64,000 bases of DNA. Origin: Rhodothermales bacterium (GTDB lineage Bacteria; Bacteroidota; Rhodothermia; Rhodothermales; UBA10348). Positions 7,889 to 15,503 of this stretch are shown in pieces (positions within the stretch are counted from its first letter, which is position 1; every line of letters starts with the position of its first letter). Both the position numbers and the translations under genes were made by a program. Below the pieces are notes generated by a model, which made no database searches, was not told where the DNA came from, and worked only from the letters and a program-made list of their open reading frames with translations. Location: positions 331,806 to 395,805 of the forward strand of contig JAEPNP010000001.1 of assembly GCA_017643395.1 (NCBI GenBank), given 5' to 3'.

Positions 7889-9027
7889 GGCTGCTCTATC
7901 AGGAAACGGGCCGTTTCTTTGGCCTGGCTGCCGGAAAACTGGAGATACCGGCCGCTGAGGAACTGAAAGAACTCGGCGCGCGCTCCACCAGTCCGGCCTA
8001 CAGAGGCGTCTATTTCGAGGGCAGCCTTGAGACCCTCTATCGCGCCAACTACGAATCCCGGCTGCTGACGCGGGTGCTGGCTCCTCTGGCCGAGTTCAAC
8101 TGCCACTCGGACCGGTACCTCTACACGCAGGCCCAGAAGATCGACTGGAGTCAGTTTTTCGGCCTCGATGAGACGTTTGCCGTGTTCGCCACGGTCTCGA
8201 ACAGCAAGATTCGGCACTCCCAGTTCGCAGCGAGACGCCTGAAGGACGCGATCGTGGATCAATTTCGGGAGGCTACCGGGAAACGACCGTCCGTGCGCAC
8301 CCCGGACCCCGACGTCTGGCTGAATCTGCACATCCACGCCAACGTCGCCACCATCAGTCTGGACACGTCCGGCGGCTCCCTGCACCGCCGCGGCTATCGA
8401 AAGGAAACGCTGGAGGCCCCCATGCAGGAGACGGTGGCCGCCGCGGCGCTCAGATTGGCAGGATGGACGGGCGATACGCCCCTGCTGGACCCCATGTGCG
8501 GCTCGGGTACCATCCTGGCAGAGGCGGTGATGGTAGCGGGGCGGGTGCCGGCGGGCTACCTGAAGAAGCGGTTCGGATTCGAGTCGCTACCCGATTTCGA
8601 TCCTGCTGCCTGGAGCCGGGTGCGAAAGGCCGCCAACGCGGCCATCCAGCCGGTTGAGCCCGGTCTCATCCGTGGATCGGACGTGGACGCCGACGCCGTC
8701 AAGGCAGCCCGCCTGAACCTTTCCGGCCTGCCGGCCGGCAAGGCGGTGCACGTGGAGCGGCGCGACTTCCGCAGCATCGAGGAGGTGAGCGAAGGCGTGA
8801 TCGTCTGCAACCCGCCGTATGGACTGCGACTGGGCGACGAGCGATCCGCCGGTAACCTGATGAAGGAGCTCGGCGATTGGCTCAAACAATCCTGCACGGG
8901 TCGTTCTGCATTCATCTACGCCGGAAAGCCCAAGCAGCTGAAGTCGGTGGGCTTGCGCACCACCTGGAAGAAGGCGTTGGTCAACGGTGCCCTGGAGGGG
9001 CGCCTTGCCCGCTATGACATGTACTAG
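7885..9027 (+). CDS. THUMP-domain class I RNA methyltransferase (RlmL N-terminal-type)
   Basis: 380 aa from a GTG at 7885 that overlaps the previous stop (GTGA). The N-terminal third carries a ferredoxin-like/THUMP region (YFEGSLETLYRANYESRLLTRVL ... DVWLNLHIHANVATISLDTSG). The C-terminal half is a Rossmann methyltransferase with LDPMCGSGTILAEA as the S-adenosylmethionine motif, a SDVDADAV loop and the catalytic NPPYG signature of N2-guanine methyltransferases. Members of this family methylate 23S rRNA guanosine (RlmL, G2445 in E. coli); the exact site here is inferred from family only. It lacks the RlmK half found in the gammaproteobacterial fusion. Confidence 0.92.
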   Translation: MRLLYQETGRFFGLAAGKLEIPAAEELKELGARSTSPAYRGVYFEGSLETLYRANYESRLLTRVLAPLAEFNCHSDRYLYTQAQKIDWSQFFGLDETFAVFATVSNSKIRHSQFAARRLKDAIVDQFREATGKRPSVRTPDPDVWLNLHIHANVATISLDTSGGSLHRRGYRKETLEAPMQETVAAAALRLAGWTGDTPLLDPMCGSGTILAEAVMVAGRVPAGYLKKRFGFESLPDFDPAAWSRVRKAANAAIQPVEPGLIRGSDVDADAVKAARLNLSGLPAGKAVHVERRDFRSIEEVSEGVIVCNPPYGLRLGDERSAGNLMKELGDWLKQSCTGRSAFIYAGKPKQLKSVGLRTTWKKALVNGALEGRLARYDMY

Positions 9028-9106
9028 AACCGCCGGGCCCGCGTTATCCCTTTTGCGCGGCCGGCGCATCCCCCTATTCTCTCCCCCTCATCAAGCCAGC
9101 CCCCCG

Positions 9107-9637
9107 ATGAAAGCCATTCTTCTCGCTGCCGTTCTGATGTTGACGACCACTGTGGTCCAGGCCCAACCTGCCCCCGACGATTGGCCGGAGCCTGCGGCCG
9201 CGGACGTGGAAAGCGTTGATGCCATCATGGCTGCCGTCTATGACGTGATATCGGGGCCCGCCGGCCCTCGCGACTGGGACCGGTTCCGTTCATTGTTCAG
9301 GCCTGAGGCCAAACTGATTCCCATCGCCCGCACGCCGGACGGCAACTACCCGGTGTATATGGGTGTGAACGACTACGTGGAACGCGCCGGCGGCCAGTTC
9401 AATACGATGGGCTTCTTTGAGCGGGAAATCTCCCGCACGCAGGAGCAATATGGCTCCATGGTGCACCTCTTCTCCACCTATGAGGCCCGCCGTGCCGCCG
9501 AAGATCCCGAGCCCTTCATGCGCGGCATCAACTCGTTCCAGCTCTTCAATGACGGCAGCCGCTGGTGGGTCGTCAACATCTACTGGCTGGCCGAATCACC
9601 GGACACCCCCATCCCGGACGCCTACCTGGACAACTAG
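9107..9637 (+). CDS. Secreted NTF2/SnoaL-like protein
   Basis: 176 aa with a signal peptide (MKAILLAAVLMLTTTVVQAQP). The mature part shows the cone-fold pattern: a helix containing VDAIMAAVYDVISG, W-D-R-F-R-S-L-F, then strands PEAKLIP, NYPVYMGVNDYV, SMVHLFSTYEAR and a C-terminal strand WWVVNIYW. Related proteins bind small molecules or act as enzymes, and no catalytic dyad is certain here. The stop codon TAG shares the palindrome CTAG with the stop of the converging aminotransferase. Two other small proteins of this fold occur at 50245 and 54870. Confidence 0.75.
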   Translation: MKAILLAAVLMLTTTVVQAQPAPDDWPEPAAADVESVDAIMAAVYDVISGPAGPRDWDRFRSLFRPEAKLIPIARTPDGNYPVYMGVNDYVERAGGQFNTMGFFEREISRTQEQYGSMVHLFSTYEARRAAEDPEPFMRGINSFQLFNDGSRWWVVNIYWLAESPDTPIPDAYLDN

Positions 9638-10809
9638 GTCTGATCCAGCGCGCCGCGCATGACGGACAGCGCCTGATCCAGCACGTCCCACGAGATGTTA
9701 AGTGGCGGGGCGATGCGCACCAGGGAGTTGCTGTGCAGCGTCCAGCCCAGCAGCACACCCCCTTCCAGACAACGGATCACCACGGCCTCGGTCAGCGCCG
9801 CATCACCCAGCTCCATGCCAAGCATGGCGCCCCGACCGCGGACTTCCCGCACGCGGGGGTGCTGGAGCGCTTTCCGTACTCGATTGCCGACCTCGACGGC
9901 GCGACCGGGCAGACCCTCTTCCATGAGCACGGTGAGTGCGGCGTCGGCCGCTGCGCAGCTGACCGGGTGACCACCGAAGGTCGTGACGTGACTGAGCGGC
10001 GGATCGCGCCGGAGCGAGCCCATGATCTCGGCGCTTGAGATGAAGGCGCCGAGTGGCATGCCGCCTCCCAACGCTTTGGCCGTTGTCAGAATGTCGGGCA
10101 CGACCCCAAATCCCTGGAACGCGTAGAGCGTGCCTGTCCGGCCCATTCCGGTCTGGATCTCATCGAAGATGAGCAGCGCGCCGGCATCCGTGCAGCGCTC
10201 GCGAAGGGCCTGCATCCAGGCATCGGACGGCACATTGACTCCGCCCTCCCCCTGAATCGGCTCGGTGATCACACCGGCGACTTTATGGTCGATGACCGAG
10301 AGCACCTCCGGATCATCAAACGGCAGGAAAATCACCTCTGGCAAGAGCGGCAGGAACGGGTCCCGGTACACCCGGCGCCCGGTCACCGACAGCGAACCAT
10401 GCGTGTCACCGTGATACGAATGCTCGAAGGCCACCAGGCGGCTGCGGCCGGTATACTTTTTGGCCAACTTGAGTGCGCCCTCGTTGGCTTCGGTGCCGGT
10501 CATGGTGAAGTACGCCGTCGAGAGCGACTCCGGCAGATGACTCGCCAGCCGGGCCGCAAGCGCCGACTGCGGCTCCTGCACAAACTCGCCGTACACCATC
10601 ACATGAAGGTGTCGATCCAGTTGGGCTTTGATCGCCTGCAAGACCCGGGGATGACGGTGCCCCAGGCTGGAAACCGCAATTCCACTGATCAGATCGATTA
10701 CGGTGCGGCCGTCGGCCAGGTGCAGCAGGGGGCCCTCCGCCCGCTCCACCACCAGCCCCAGGGGCGCGTCGCTGGTCCAGGCCACGTGATCCCGAAAGCG
10801 TGGATCCAT
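9634..10809 (-). CDS. Class III PLP aminotransferase (acetylornithine/ornithine aminotransferase-like)
   Basis: 391 aa from ATG 10809; a TTG three codons upstream would overlap the preceding gene. Fold-type I class III transaminase. Visible motifs: the TGTEANEGALKLAK phosphate-binding segment, IFDEIQTGMGRTG with the PLP-nitrogen Asp, and the Schiff-base lysine in LTTAKALGGGMPLGAF. The length is normal for the class. The donor and acceptor cannot be read from sequence; argD-type, ornithine or GABA-type activity are all possible. It lies 1 nt after a Tat-exported class V aminotransferase homologue and probably shares its transcript. Its stop overlaps the convergent gene. Confidence 0.9.
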   Translation of the reverse strand: MDPRFRDHVAWTSDAPLGLVVERAEGPLLHLADGRTVIDLISGIAVSSLGHRHPRVLQAIKAQLDRHLHVMVYGEFVQEPQSALAARLASHLPESLSTAYFTMTGTEANEGALKLAKKYTGRSRLVAFEHSYHGDTHGSLSVTGRRVYRDPFLPLLPEVIFLPFDDPEVLSVIDHKVAGVITEPIQGEGGVNVPSDAWMQALRERCTDAGALLIFDEIQTGMGRTGTLYAFQGFGVVPDILTTAKALGGGMPLGAFISSAEIMGSLRRDPPLSHVTTFGGHPVSCAAADAALTVLMEEGLPGRAVEVGNRVRKALQHPRVREVRGRGAMLGMELGDAALTEAVVIRCLEGGVLLGWTLHSNSLVRIAPPLNISWDVLDQALSVMRGALDQT

Positions 10810-10810
10810 C

Positions 10811-12043
10811 TCAGGCAAGGGCGGCTACGGCTGACACGGCATGGTGCACATCGGCGAGTGTATTGTAGATGTGGGGCGAGAGGCGAATGCCGCCTGTCGG
10901 TGCTCCTGCAACGCCATGCTCATCATACAGTCTCGAAAAGACCTCACGCCCGTCCTTGCCGGGCAGCTGGAAAATGACCACGCCGCCACGGGATCTCGGA
11001 CTCGGCGGCATCGAGAAAGAGATTCCGGGCACCGCCTCCTGCAGACCGGCGATGAGCGCCTCCGTCAATTCCCGTACGCGAGCCTCGATGCGCTCCTTGC
11101 CGATGCGGTCGTGCAACTCCGCCGCCGTGACCATCGCCGCGACACAGGCATCGTCGCGCTGTCCAAGAGATTCAAACTTGCGCGCTCCATGCTCCGGGGT
11201 TTCGGCATAGCCGACACCGACATCGGTCGCCCACACCTCCGAAATCCGATCGGCCCTGACATACAGGATTCCAGCCTCCTTGGGGCCGCAGTACCATTTG
11301 TGGGAGCTGGAGGCATAGGAGTCGCATGCGATGGCGTGCAGATCCAGCACGTGGCTTCCGAAGGTTTGGGCACCGTCCAGGTGGACGTACACGCCCCGAT
11401 TGCGGGCTTCCGCGCACAGCTCGCCGGCCGGCAGCAGCACCCCCGTGAGATTGGAAAGGTGACTGACCGACAGGACCCGGGTCGCAGACCCCATCGCCCG
11501 GAGGAAGGGCTCGATCAGCGATCCCGTTGGATCGACCGATACCTGCCGTACCTGGAAGCCGTCCCGTCGGGCACGCACCTGCCAGGCCTCCCGATTGGTG
11601 GGATGGTTTTCATCCCAGATCACCACCTCATCGCCCGGGCCGAGCTCCAGACCCTGCACGATGGTATTGTTGCCTTCCGAGGTGTTGCGCGTGATGGCGA
11701 GCTCCGCAGGATCGGCACCAATCTGCGCCGCGATGGCGGACCGGGCCTGCTCCCGCATCGCATCGAACTGCGCACGGTTCTGGAACGAGGCGTCGGCGTC
11801 CACGGCTCGCGTCAGCGTGGAAACGGCCTCCGCCACCGCGCGGGGCGACGGACACAGGTTGGCGGCGTTCATCATGATCAGGCCCGGACGTACCGAAAAC
11901 TGGGCCTTGACCAGTTCCCAGTACGCCTCGTCCGCAATCGCGGGCGGAGACGGCAGCCCGGGCGCAGCGGCGGGCAGCCCGGCCAGCATCGCGCCGGCGG
12001 ACCCACCGGCGAGGGTCTTCAGGAATTTTCGACGGTCGGCCAT
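10811..12043 (-). CDS. Tat-exported class V aminotransferase-fold protein (isopenicillin-N-epimerase-like)
   Basis: 410 aa from ATG 12043, which begins a twin-arginine signal (DRRKFLKTLAGGSAGAMLAG). The body is a fold-type I PLP enzyme of class V: TRNTSEGNN, DENHPTN, the PLP aspartate in VHLDGAQTFG and the lysine in SSSHKWYCGPKEAG. Relatives include cysteine desulfurases and isopenicillin-N epimerases; the NifS active-site cysteine loop is not obvious, so the latter comparison is better. Export of a folded PLP enzyme through Tat fits cofactor loading in the cytoplasm. Substrate unknown. Divergent from the metalloprotease at 12121 across 77 nt. Confidence 0.88.
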   Translation of the reverse strand: MADRRKFLKTLAGGSAGAMLAGLPAAAPGLPSPPAIADEAYWELVKAQFSVRPGLIMMNAANLCPSPRAVAEAVSTLTRAVDADASFQNRAQFDAMREQARSAIAAQIGADPAELAITRNTSEGNNTIVQGLELGPGDEVVIWDENHPTNREAWQVRARRDGFQVRQVSVDPTGSLIEPFLRAMGSATRVLSVSHLSNLTGVLLPAGELCAEARNRGVYVHLDGAQTFGSHVLDLHAIACDSYASSSHKWYCGPKEAGILYVRADRISEVWATDVGVGYAETPEHGARKFESLGQRDDACVAAMVTAAELHDRIGKERIEARVRELTEALIAGLQEAVPGISFSMPPSPRSRGGVVIFQLPGKDGREVFSRLYDEHGVAGAPTGGIRLSPHIYNTLADVHHAVSAVAALA

Positions 12044-12060
12044 GGCGACCTCAGGTTGGC

Positions 12061-12093
12061 TTGCTTCGGCCTGCAAGATAGCGGGTATCTTTC
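12061..12093 (+). promoter_or_regulatory. Candidate Bacteroidota-type promoter for the metalloprotease gene
   Basis: TTG at 12061-12063 and TATCTTTC at 12086-12093 resemble the -33 TTG and -7 TAnnTTTG elements known for the Bacteroidota primary sigma factor, with a 22-nt spacer and one mismatch in the last base of the -7 box. The match lies about 28 nt before the ATG at 12121. It is weak and unique enough to note only as a candidate. Confidence 0.3.
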
Positions 12094-12120
12094 GGGCTCT
12101 GCAGTTCAACCCGTTTCCGG

Positions 12121-14574
12121 ATGTTACGTCTCGCACCCCTCGCTCTGATTCTTCTGGTCGCCTGCACGACGGCGCAGTCTGCCACGCAGCCGGCCACTCC
12201 GGCCGAGCGCCCATCGCCCACCCAGCGCTCCGAGTCCGACTCTCCGTTCAAGCCCTACGACGAGGTCATCACGGATGAGGCCGTTTCTGACGATGGGCTC
12301 TTCACCGTGCACAGGGTGGATGAGGACTACTTCTTTGAGATTCCCGACTCGTTGTTGGGTGCCGAACTGTTGCTCGTATCCCGCATCGCCCAGACCCCGG
12401 CCAACCTGTCCGGTTTCATCAACGGCGGCTCGAAGGTGAACGAGCAGGTGGTGCGGTTTGAGCGCCGGGCCAATCAATTGCTTCTGCGCCGCATGGCCTA
12501 CTCCAGCGTGGCACCGGACTCACTCCCGGTAGCGTTTTCGGTAGCAATAAACAACTTCGAGCCGATCATCATGTCGTTCGACATCGAGGCGCTGAGCCCG
12601 GATTCAGCGGGCACCGTCATTGAGGTCGGTGATCTGTTTGAGTCGGATGTGCCCGCACTTTCCGGACTGTCGAACAGCCAGCGCACACGCTTCCGGGTAC
12701 GCCGTCTGGACGGATCTCGCAGCTTCATCGATGAAGCCAAGTCGTTCCCGCTGAACGTGAATGTGCGCCACACGATGACCTACGAGGCTTCGGATCCGCC
12801 CTCAAACTCGGATACCGGTACCATTTCGATGCAGATGTACCAGTCCATGGTGCTGCTTCCTGAGCGTATGATGCCGCGCGTGCATGATCACCGTGTAGGC
12901 TATTTCACCGTGCGCCAGCTGGATTTCAGCCTGGACGAACTCAAGGCCGGCACGCGGAGCTACATCCGCCGCTGGCGACTGGAGCCTTCGGATCCCGCAG
13001 CTTACCTGCGTGGCGAGCTCGTGGAGCCCGTCAAGCCCATCGTCTATTACCTGGACCCGGGCACGCCCGAGCGGTGGCGGCCTTACTTCTGTGCCGGCGT
13101 CGAAGACTGGAATCGATCCTTCGAGGCGGCCGGATTCAGGAACGCCATCCGCTGCCACGAATCGCCGGAGGACGATCCCGACTGGGATCCCGAGGACGTG
13201 CGCTACTCGACGGTGCGTTATGTGGCGAATACCACACGCAACGCGACCGGTCCGAGCGTGTCGGATCCGCGGACCGGGGAGATCATCGAGAGCGACATCA
13301 TCTGGTACCACAACCACATGCGCTCCTACCGCAACCGCCTCATGATCGAGACGGGTGCGGCCAATCCTGGCGCGCGCACCCTGAATACGGAAGAGAGCCT
13401 GATCGGCGAGACCATGCGTCAGGTCATCGCACACGAAATCGGCCACGCGCTGGGCCTTCCGCATAACATGATCGCCAGCTCCAGCTTTCCCGTGGATTCG
13501 CTGCGCTCGCCGACGTTCACCTCGGAATACGGCGTTGCCCCGACGATCATGGACTACACCCGGCAGAACTACATCGCCCAGCCGGGTGACGGCGTTACGC
13601 GATTCGTGCGCATGGTGGGCCCCTACGACGACTACGTCATCAACTGGGGCTACCGCTGGTATCCCGGCATCGAGCATCCCGACCAGGAGAAGGGGGCGCT
13701 GGACGCGCTCATCCTGGAAAAGGCGGGTGACAAGCGATTCCGCTTCCTCACGTCCACGGCCTTCACCCCGGACGCCCAGACCGAGGACATGGGCGACGAC
13801 CCCGTGCGAGCCTCCGGATACGCGGTGGCCAACCTGAAGCGCGTGGTCCCGAACCTGGTGGACTGGACCTCGACGGACGGCAAGGCCTATGACGACCTCG
13901 ATGAGATCTACGGCGAGCTTCTGGGCATGTGGTCGCGCTATATGCGTCATGTGGTGACCGTGGTCGGTGGGCGCTATGTCACGCCGAAGACCACCGACCA
14001 GGAGGGTCCTGTTTATGAGGTCGTGCCGCGTGACAAGCAGGAGGCCGCAATGGCCTTCCTGGACGAGCATGTCTGGCAGACCCCGACCTGGGTTCTGGAT
14101 TCCGATCTGCTTCGGCGCATCGAGCCAGCAGGCGCAGTGGATCGCATGCGCGCCGGTCAGGCCTCGATTCTGAACAATCTGCTCGGGCCCGCCCGCATTC
14201 AGATGCTTATCGAGGCGGAGACCATCGACCGGGAAGGGTACACGGCCCTTGAGTTCCTGGACGACCTGCGTAACGCGATCTTCGCGGAGCTGAACGGCAA
14301 TCGTCCCGAAGTCGATACCTATCGCCGCGCGCTGCAACGCGCCTACGTCGAGCGCATGGAGTACCTCATGACCGAGGAGCCGTCCCTGCCGGCCTTCTTC
14401 TTCGGCACGTCGGTGGACGTCAGCCAGTCCGACATTCGCGCCATGGTGCGCGGCCAGTTGCGTGATCTGGATGCGCTGATTTCGGCCCGACTCCCGTCCA
14501 CGCGTGACCGCACCACCCGATATCACCTGCAGGATGTGCAGGCCCGCATCGCAGACGTGCTGGACGCCGATTGA
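12121..14574 (+). CDS. Zinc metzincin-type metalloprotease lipoprotein (DUF5117/DUF4953-like)
   Basis: 817 aa. The lipoprotein signal MLRLAPLALILLVAC has Cys 15. The zinc site HEIGHALGLPH lies near residues 438-448 (HExxHxxGxxH), followed by TIMDYTRQ as the Met-turn, both diagnostic of metzincins. The long N-terminal region (residues 40-300) with FFEIPDSLLGAELLLVSRIAQ and the acidic APTIMDY context match the large secreted zinc-dependent metalloproteases annotated as DUF5117/DUF4953 in Bacteroidota. It is expected to face the periplasm or outside and to degrade proteins. It starts next to the divergent Tat gene and is followed by the histidine operon. Confidence 0.9.
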   Translation: MLRLAPLALILLVACTTAQSATQPATPAERPSPTQRSESDSPFKPYDEVITDEAVSDDGLFTVHRVDEDYFFEIPDSLLGAELLLVSRIAQTPANLSGFINGGSKVNEQVVRFERRANQLLLRRMAYSSVAPDSLPVAFSVAINNFEPIIMSFDIEALSPDSAGTVIEVGDLFESDVPALSGLSNSQRTRFRVRRLDGSRSFIDEAKSFPLNVNVRHTMTYEASDPPSNSDTGTISMQMYQSMVLLPERMMPRVHDHRVGYFTVRQLDFSLDELKAGTRSYIRRWRLEPSDPAAYLRGELVEPVKPIVYYLDPGTPERWRPYFCAGVEDWNRSFEAAGFRNAIRCHESPEDDPDWDPEDVRYSTVRYVANTTRNATGPSVSDPRTGEIIESDIIWYHNHMRSYRNRLMIETGAANPGARTLNTEESLIGETMRQVIAHEIGHALGLPHNMIASSSFPVDSLRSPTFTSEYGVAPTIMDYTRQNYIAQPGDGVTRFVRMVGPYDDYVINWGYRWYPGIEHPDQEKGALDALILEKAGDKRFRFLTSTAFTPDAQTEDMGDDPVRASGYAVANLKRVVPNLVDWTSTDGKAYDDLDEIYGELLGMWSRYMRHVVTVVGGRYVTPKTTDQEGPVYEVVPRDKQEAAMAFLDEHVWQTPTWVLDSDLLRRIEPAGAVDRMRAGQASILNNLLGPARIQMLIEAETIDREGYTALEFLDDLRNAIFAELNGNRPEVDTYRRALQRAYVERMEYLMTEEPSLPAFFFGTSVDVSQSDIRAMVRGQLRDLDALISARLPSTRDRTTRYHLQDVQARIADVLDAD

Positions 14575-14590
14575 CGGGTTTTTGGTAGAA

Positions 14591-14607
14591 CCGCCTCCGC
14601 CAGGCGG
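14591..14607 (+). terminator. Short GC hairpin between metalloprotease and hisG
   Basis: CCGCCT (14591-14596) pairs with AGGCGG (14602-14607) around loop CCGCC. There is no T-run directly after it (GGTTGG follows), so termination is uncertain; it could instead be a leader hairpin of hisG, which starts 35 nt later. No His-codon leader peptide is visible. Confidence 0.35.
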
Positions 14608-14642
14608 GGTTGGAGCGCTTTTCCCGCAGCAAGACCCCTGCC

Positions 14643-15503
14643 ATGCCCGCCCAACTCCGCCTGGCCATTCAGAAATCCGGACGCCTGTCAGACGATTCGA
14701 TCGATCTGCTGAAGCATTGTGGTATCCGGTTTTCGCATCCCAAGGGGCGGCTTCGGGCGGTGGCGCACAACTTCCCGGTGGAGGTCCTGTACCTGCGGGA
14801 TGACGACATCCCGGGCTATGTCGCAGACGGTGTCGCAGATTTGGGCATCGTCGGCCAGAACGTGGTGCTCGAAAAGGGCCACGTGGTCCGCGAGATTCGG
14901 GCGCTGGGTTTCGGCAAATGCCGGCTGGCGGTCGCCATCCCGCGTGGCGATGCCTACGAGGGCATTCAGTCCCTGTCCGGCAGGCACATCGCCACGTCCT
15001 ACCCCAATCTGCTCGGCACGTATTTGTCGGAGCGAGGGGTTGAGGCATCCATCCACGAGATCAGCGGATCCGTGGAGATCGCGCCCGGGATCGGGCTGGC
15101 AGATGGTATCTGCGACCTGGTATCCACCGGCTCGACGCTACTGTCGAACGGTCTCGTAGAGGTGGAGACCATTCTGAAGTCCGAAGCTGTGCTCGTGTCC
15201 AATCCCGAGCTGTCAGCCGACAAGCAGGCGCTGCTGGATCAGATCACGTTCCGCATGGACGCGGTGATGCGGTCCCGAGGGTCCCGGTACATCCTGCTCA
15301 ACGCCCCGAACAGCGCCGTGGAACGCATCAAGGATCTCCTTCCCGGAATGCGCTCTCCGACCGTCGTTCCGCTTGCGGATGAAGGCTGGAGCTCCGTGCA
15401 CAGCGTGATCAAGGACGACGAATTCTGGTCGGTGGTGGATCAACTCAAGGATGCCGGGGCCGAAGGCATGCTGGTCGTCCCCATCGAAAAGATGGTGCTC
15501 TGA
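14643..15503 (+). CDS. hisG: ATP phosphoribosyltransferase, long form
   Basis: 286 aa from ATG 14643 (MPAQLRLAIQKSGRLSDDS). First enzyme of histidine synthesis: ATP plus PRPP gives phosphoribosyl-ATP. The long form contains the catalytic bilobed part (DLGIVGQNVVLE, EIAPGIGLADGICDLVSTGSTL) and a C-terminal regulatory ferredoxin-like domain (residues about 210-286, RSRGSRYILLNAPNSAVERI ... GMLVVPIEKMVL), so it should work without HisZ and be feedback-inhibited by histidine, as known for the family. The stop overlaps the next start (TGATG), so translation is coupled to the hisD-hisB fusion. Confidence 0.96.
   Translation: MPAQLRLAIQKSGRLSDDSIDLLKHCGIRFSHPKGRLRAVAHNFPVEVLYLRDDDIPGYVADGVADLGIVGQNVVLEKGHVVREIRALGFGKCRLAVAIPRGDAYEGIQSLSGRHIATSYPNLLGTYLSERGVEASIHEISGSVEIAPGIGLADGICDLVSTGSTLLSNGLVEVETILKSEAVLVSNPELSADKQALLDQITFRMDAVMRSRGSRYILLNAPNSAVERIKDLLPGMRSPTVVPLADEGWSSVHSVIKDDEFWSVVDQLKDAGAEGMLVVPIEKMVL

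Noticed and set aside
11065-11373. Minus-strand frame within the class V aminotransferase gene
   Set aside because: It reads in another frame of the same strand and gives a composition unlike protein; the aminotransferase frame has intact PLP motifs throughout.
14575-14642. Histidine attenuator or leader peptide before hisG
   Set aside because: I looked for a short ORF with a run of histidine codons and for mutually exclusive hairpins in this gap. Only one short GC hairpin is visible, so no classical attenuator is claimed.
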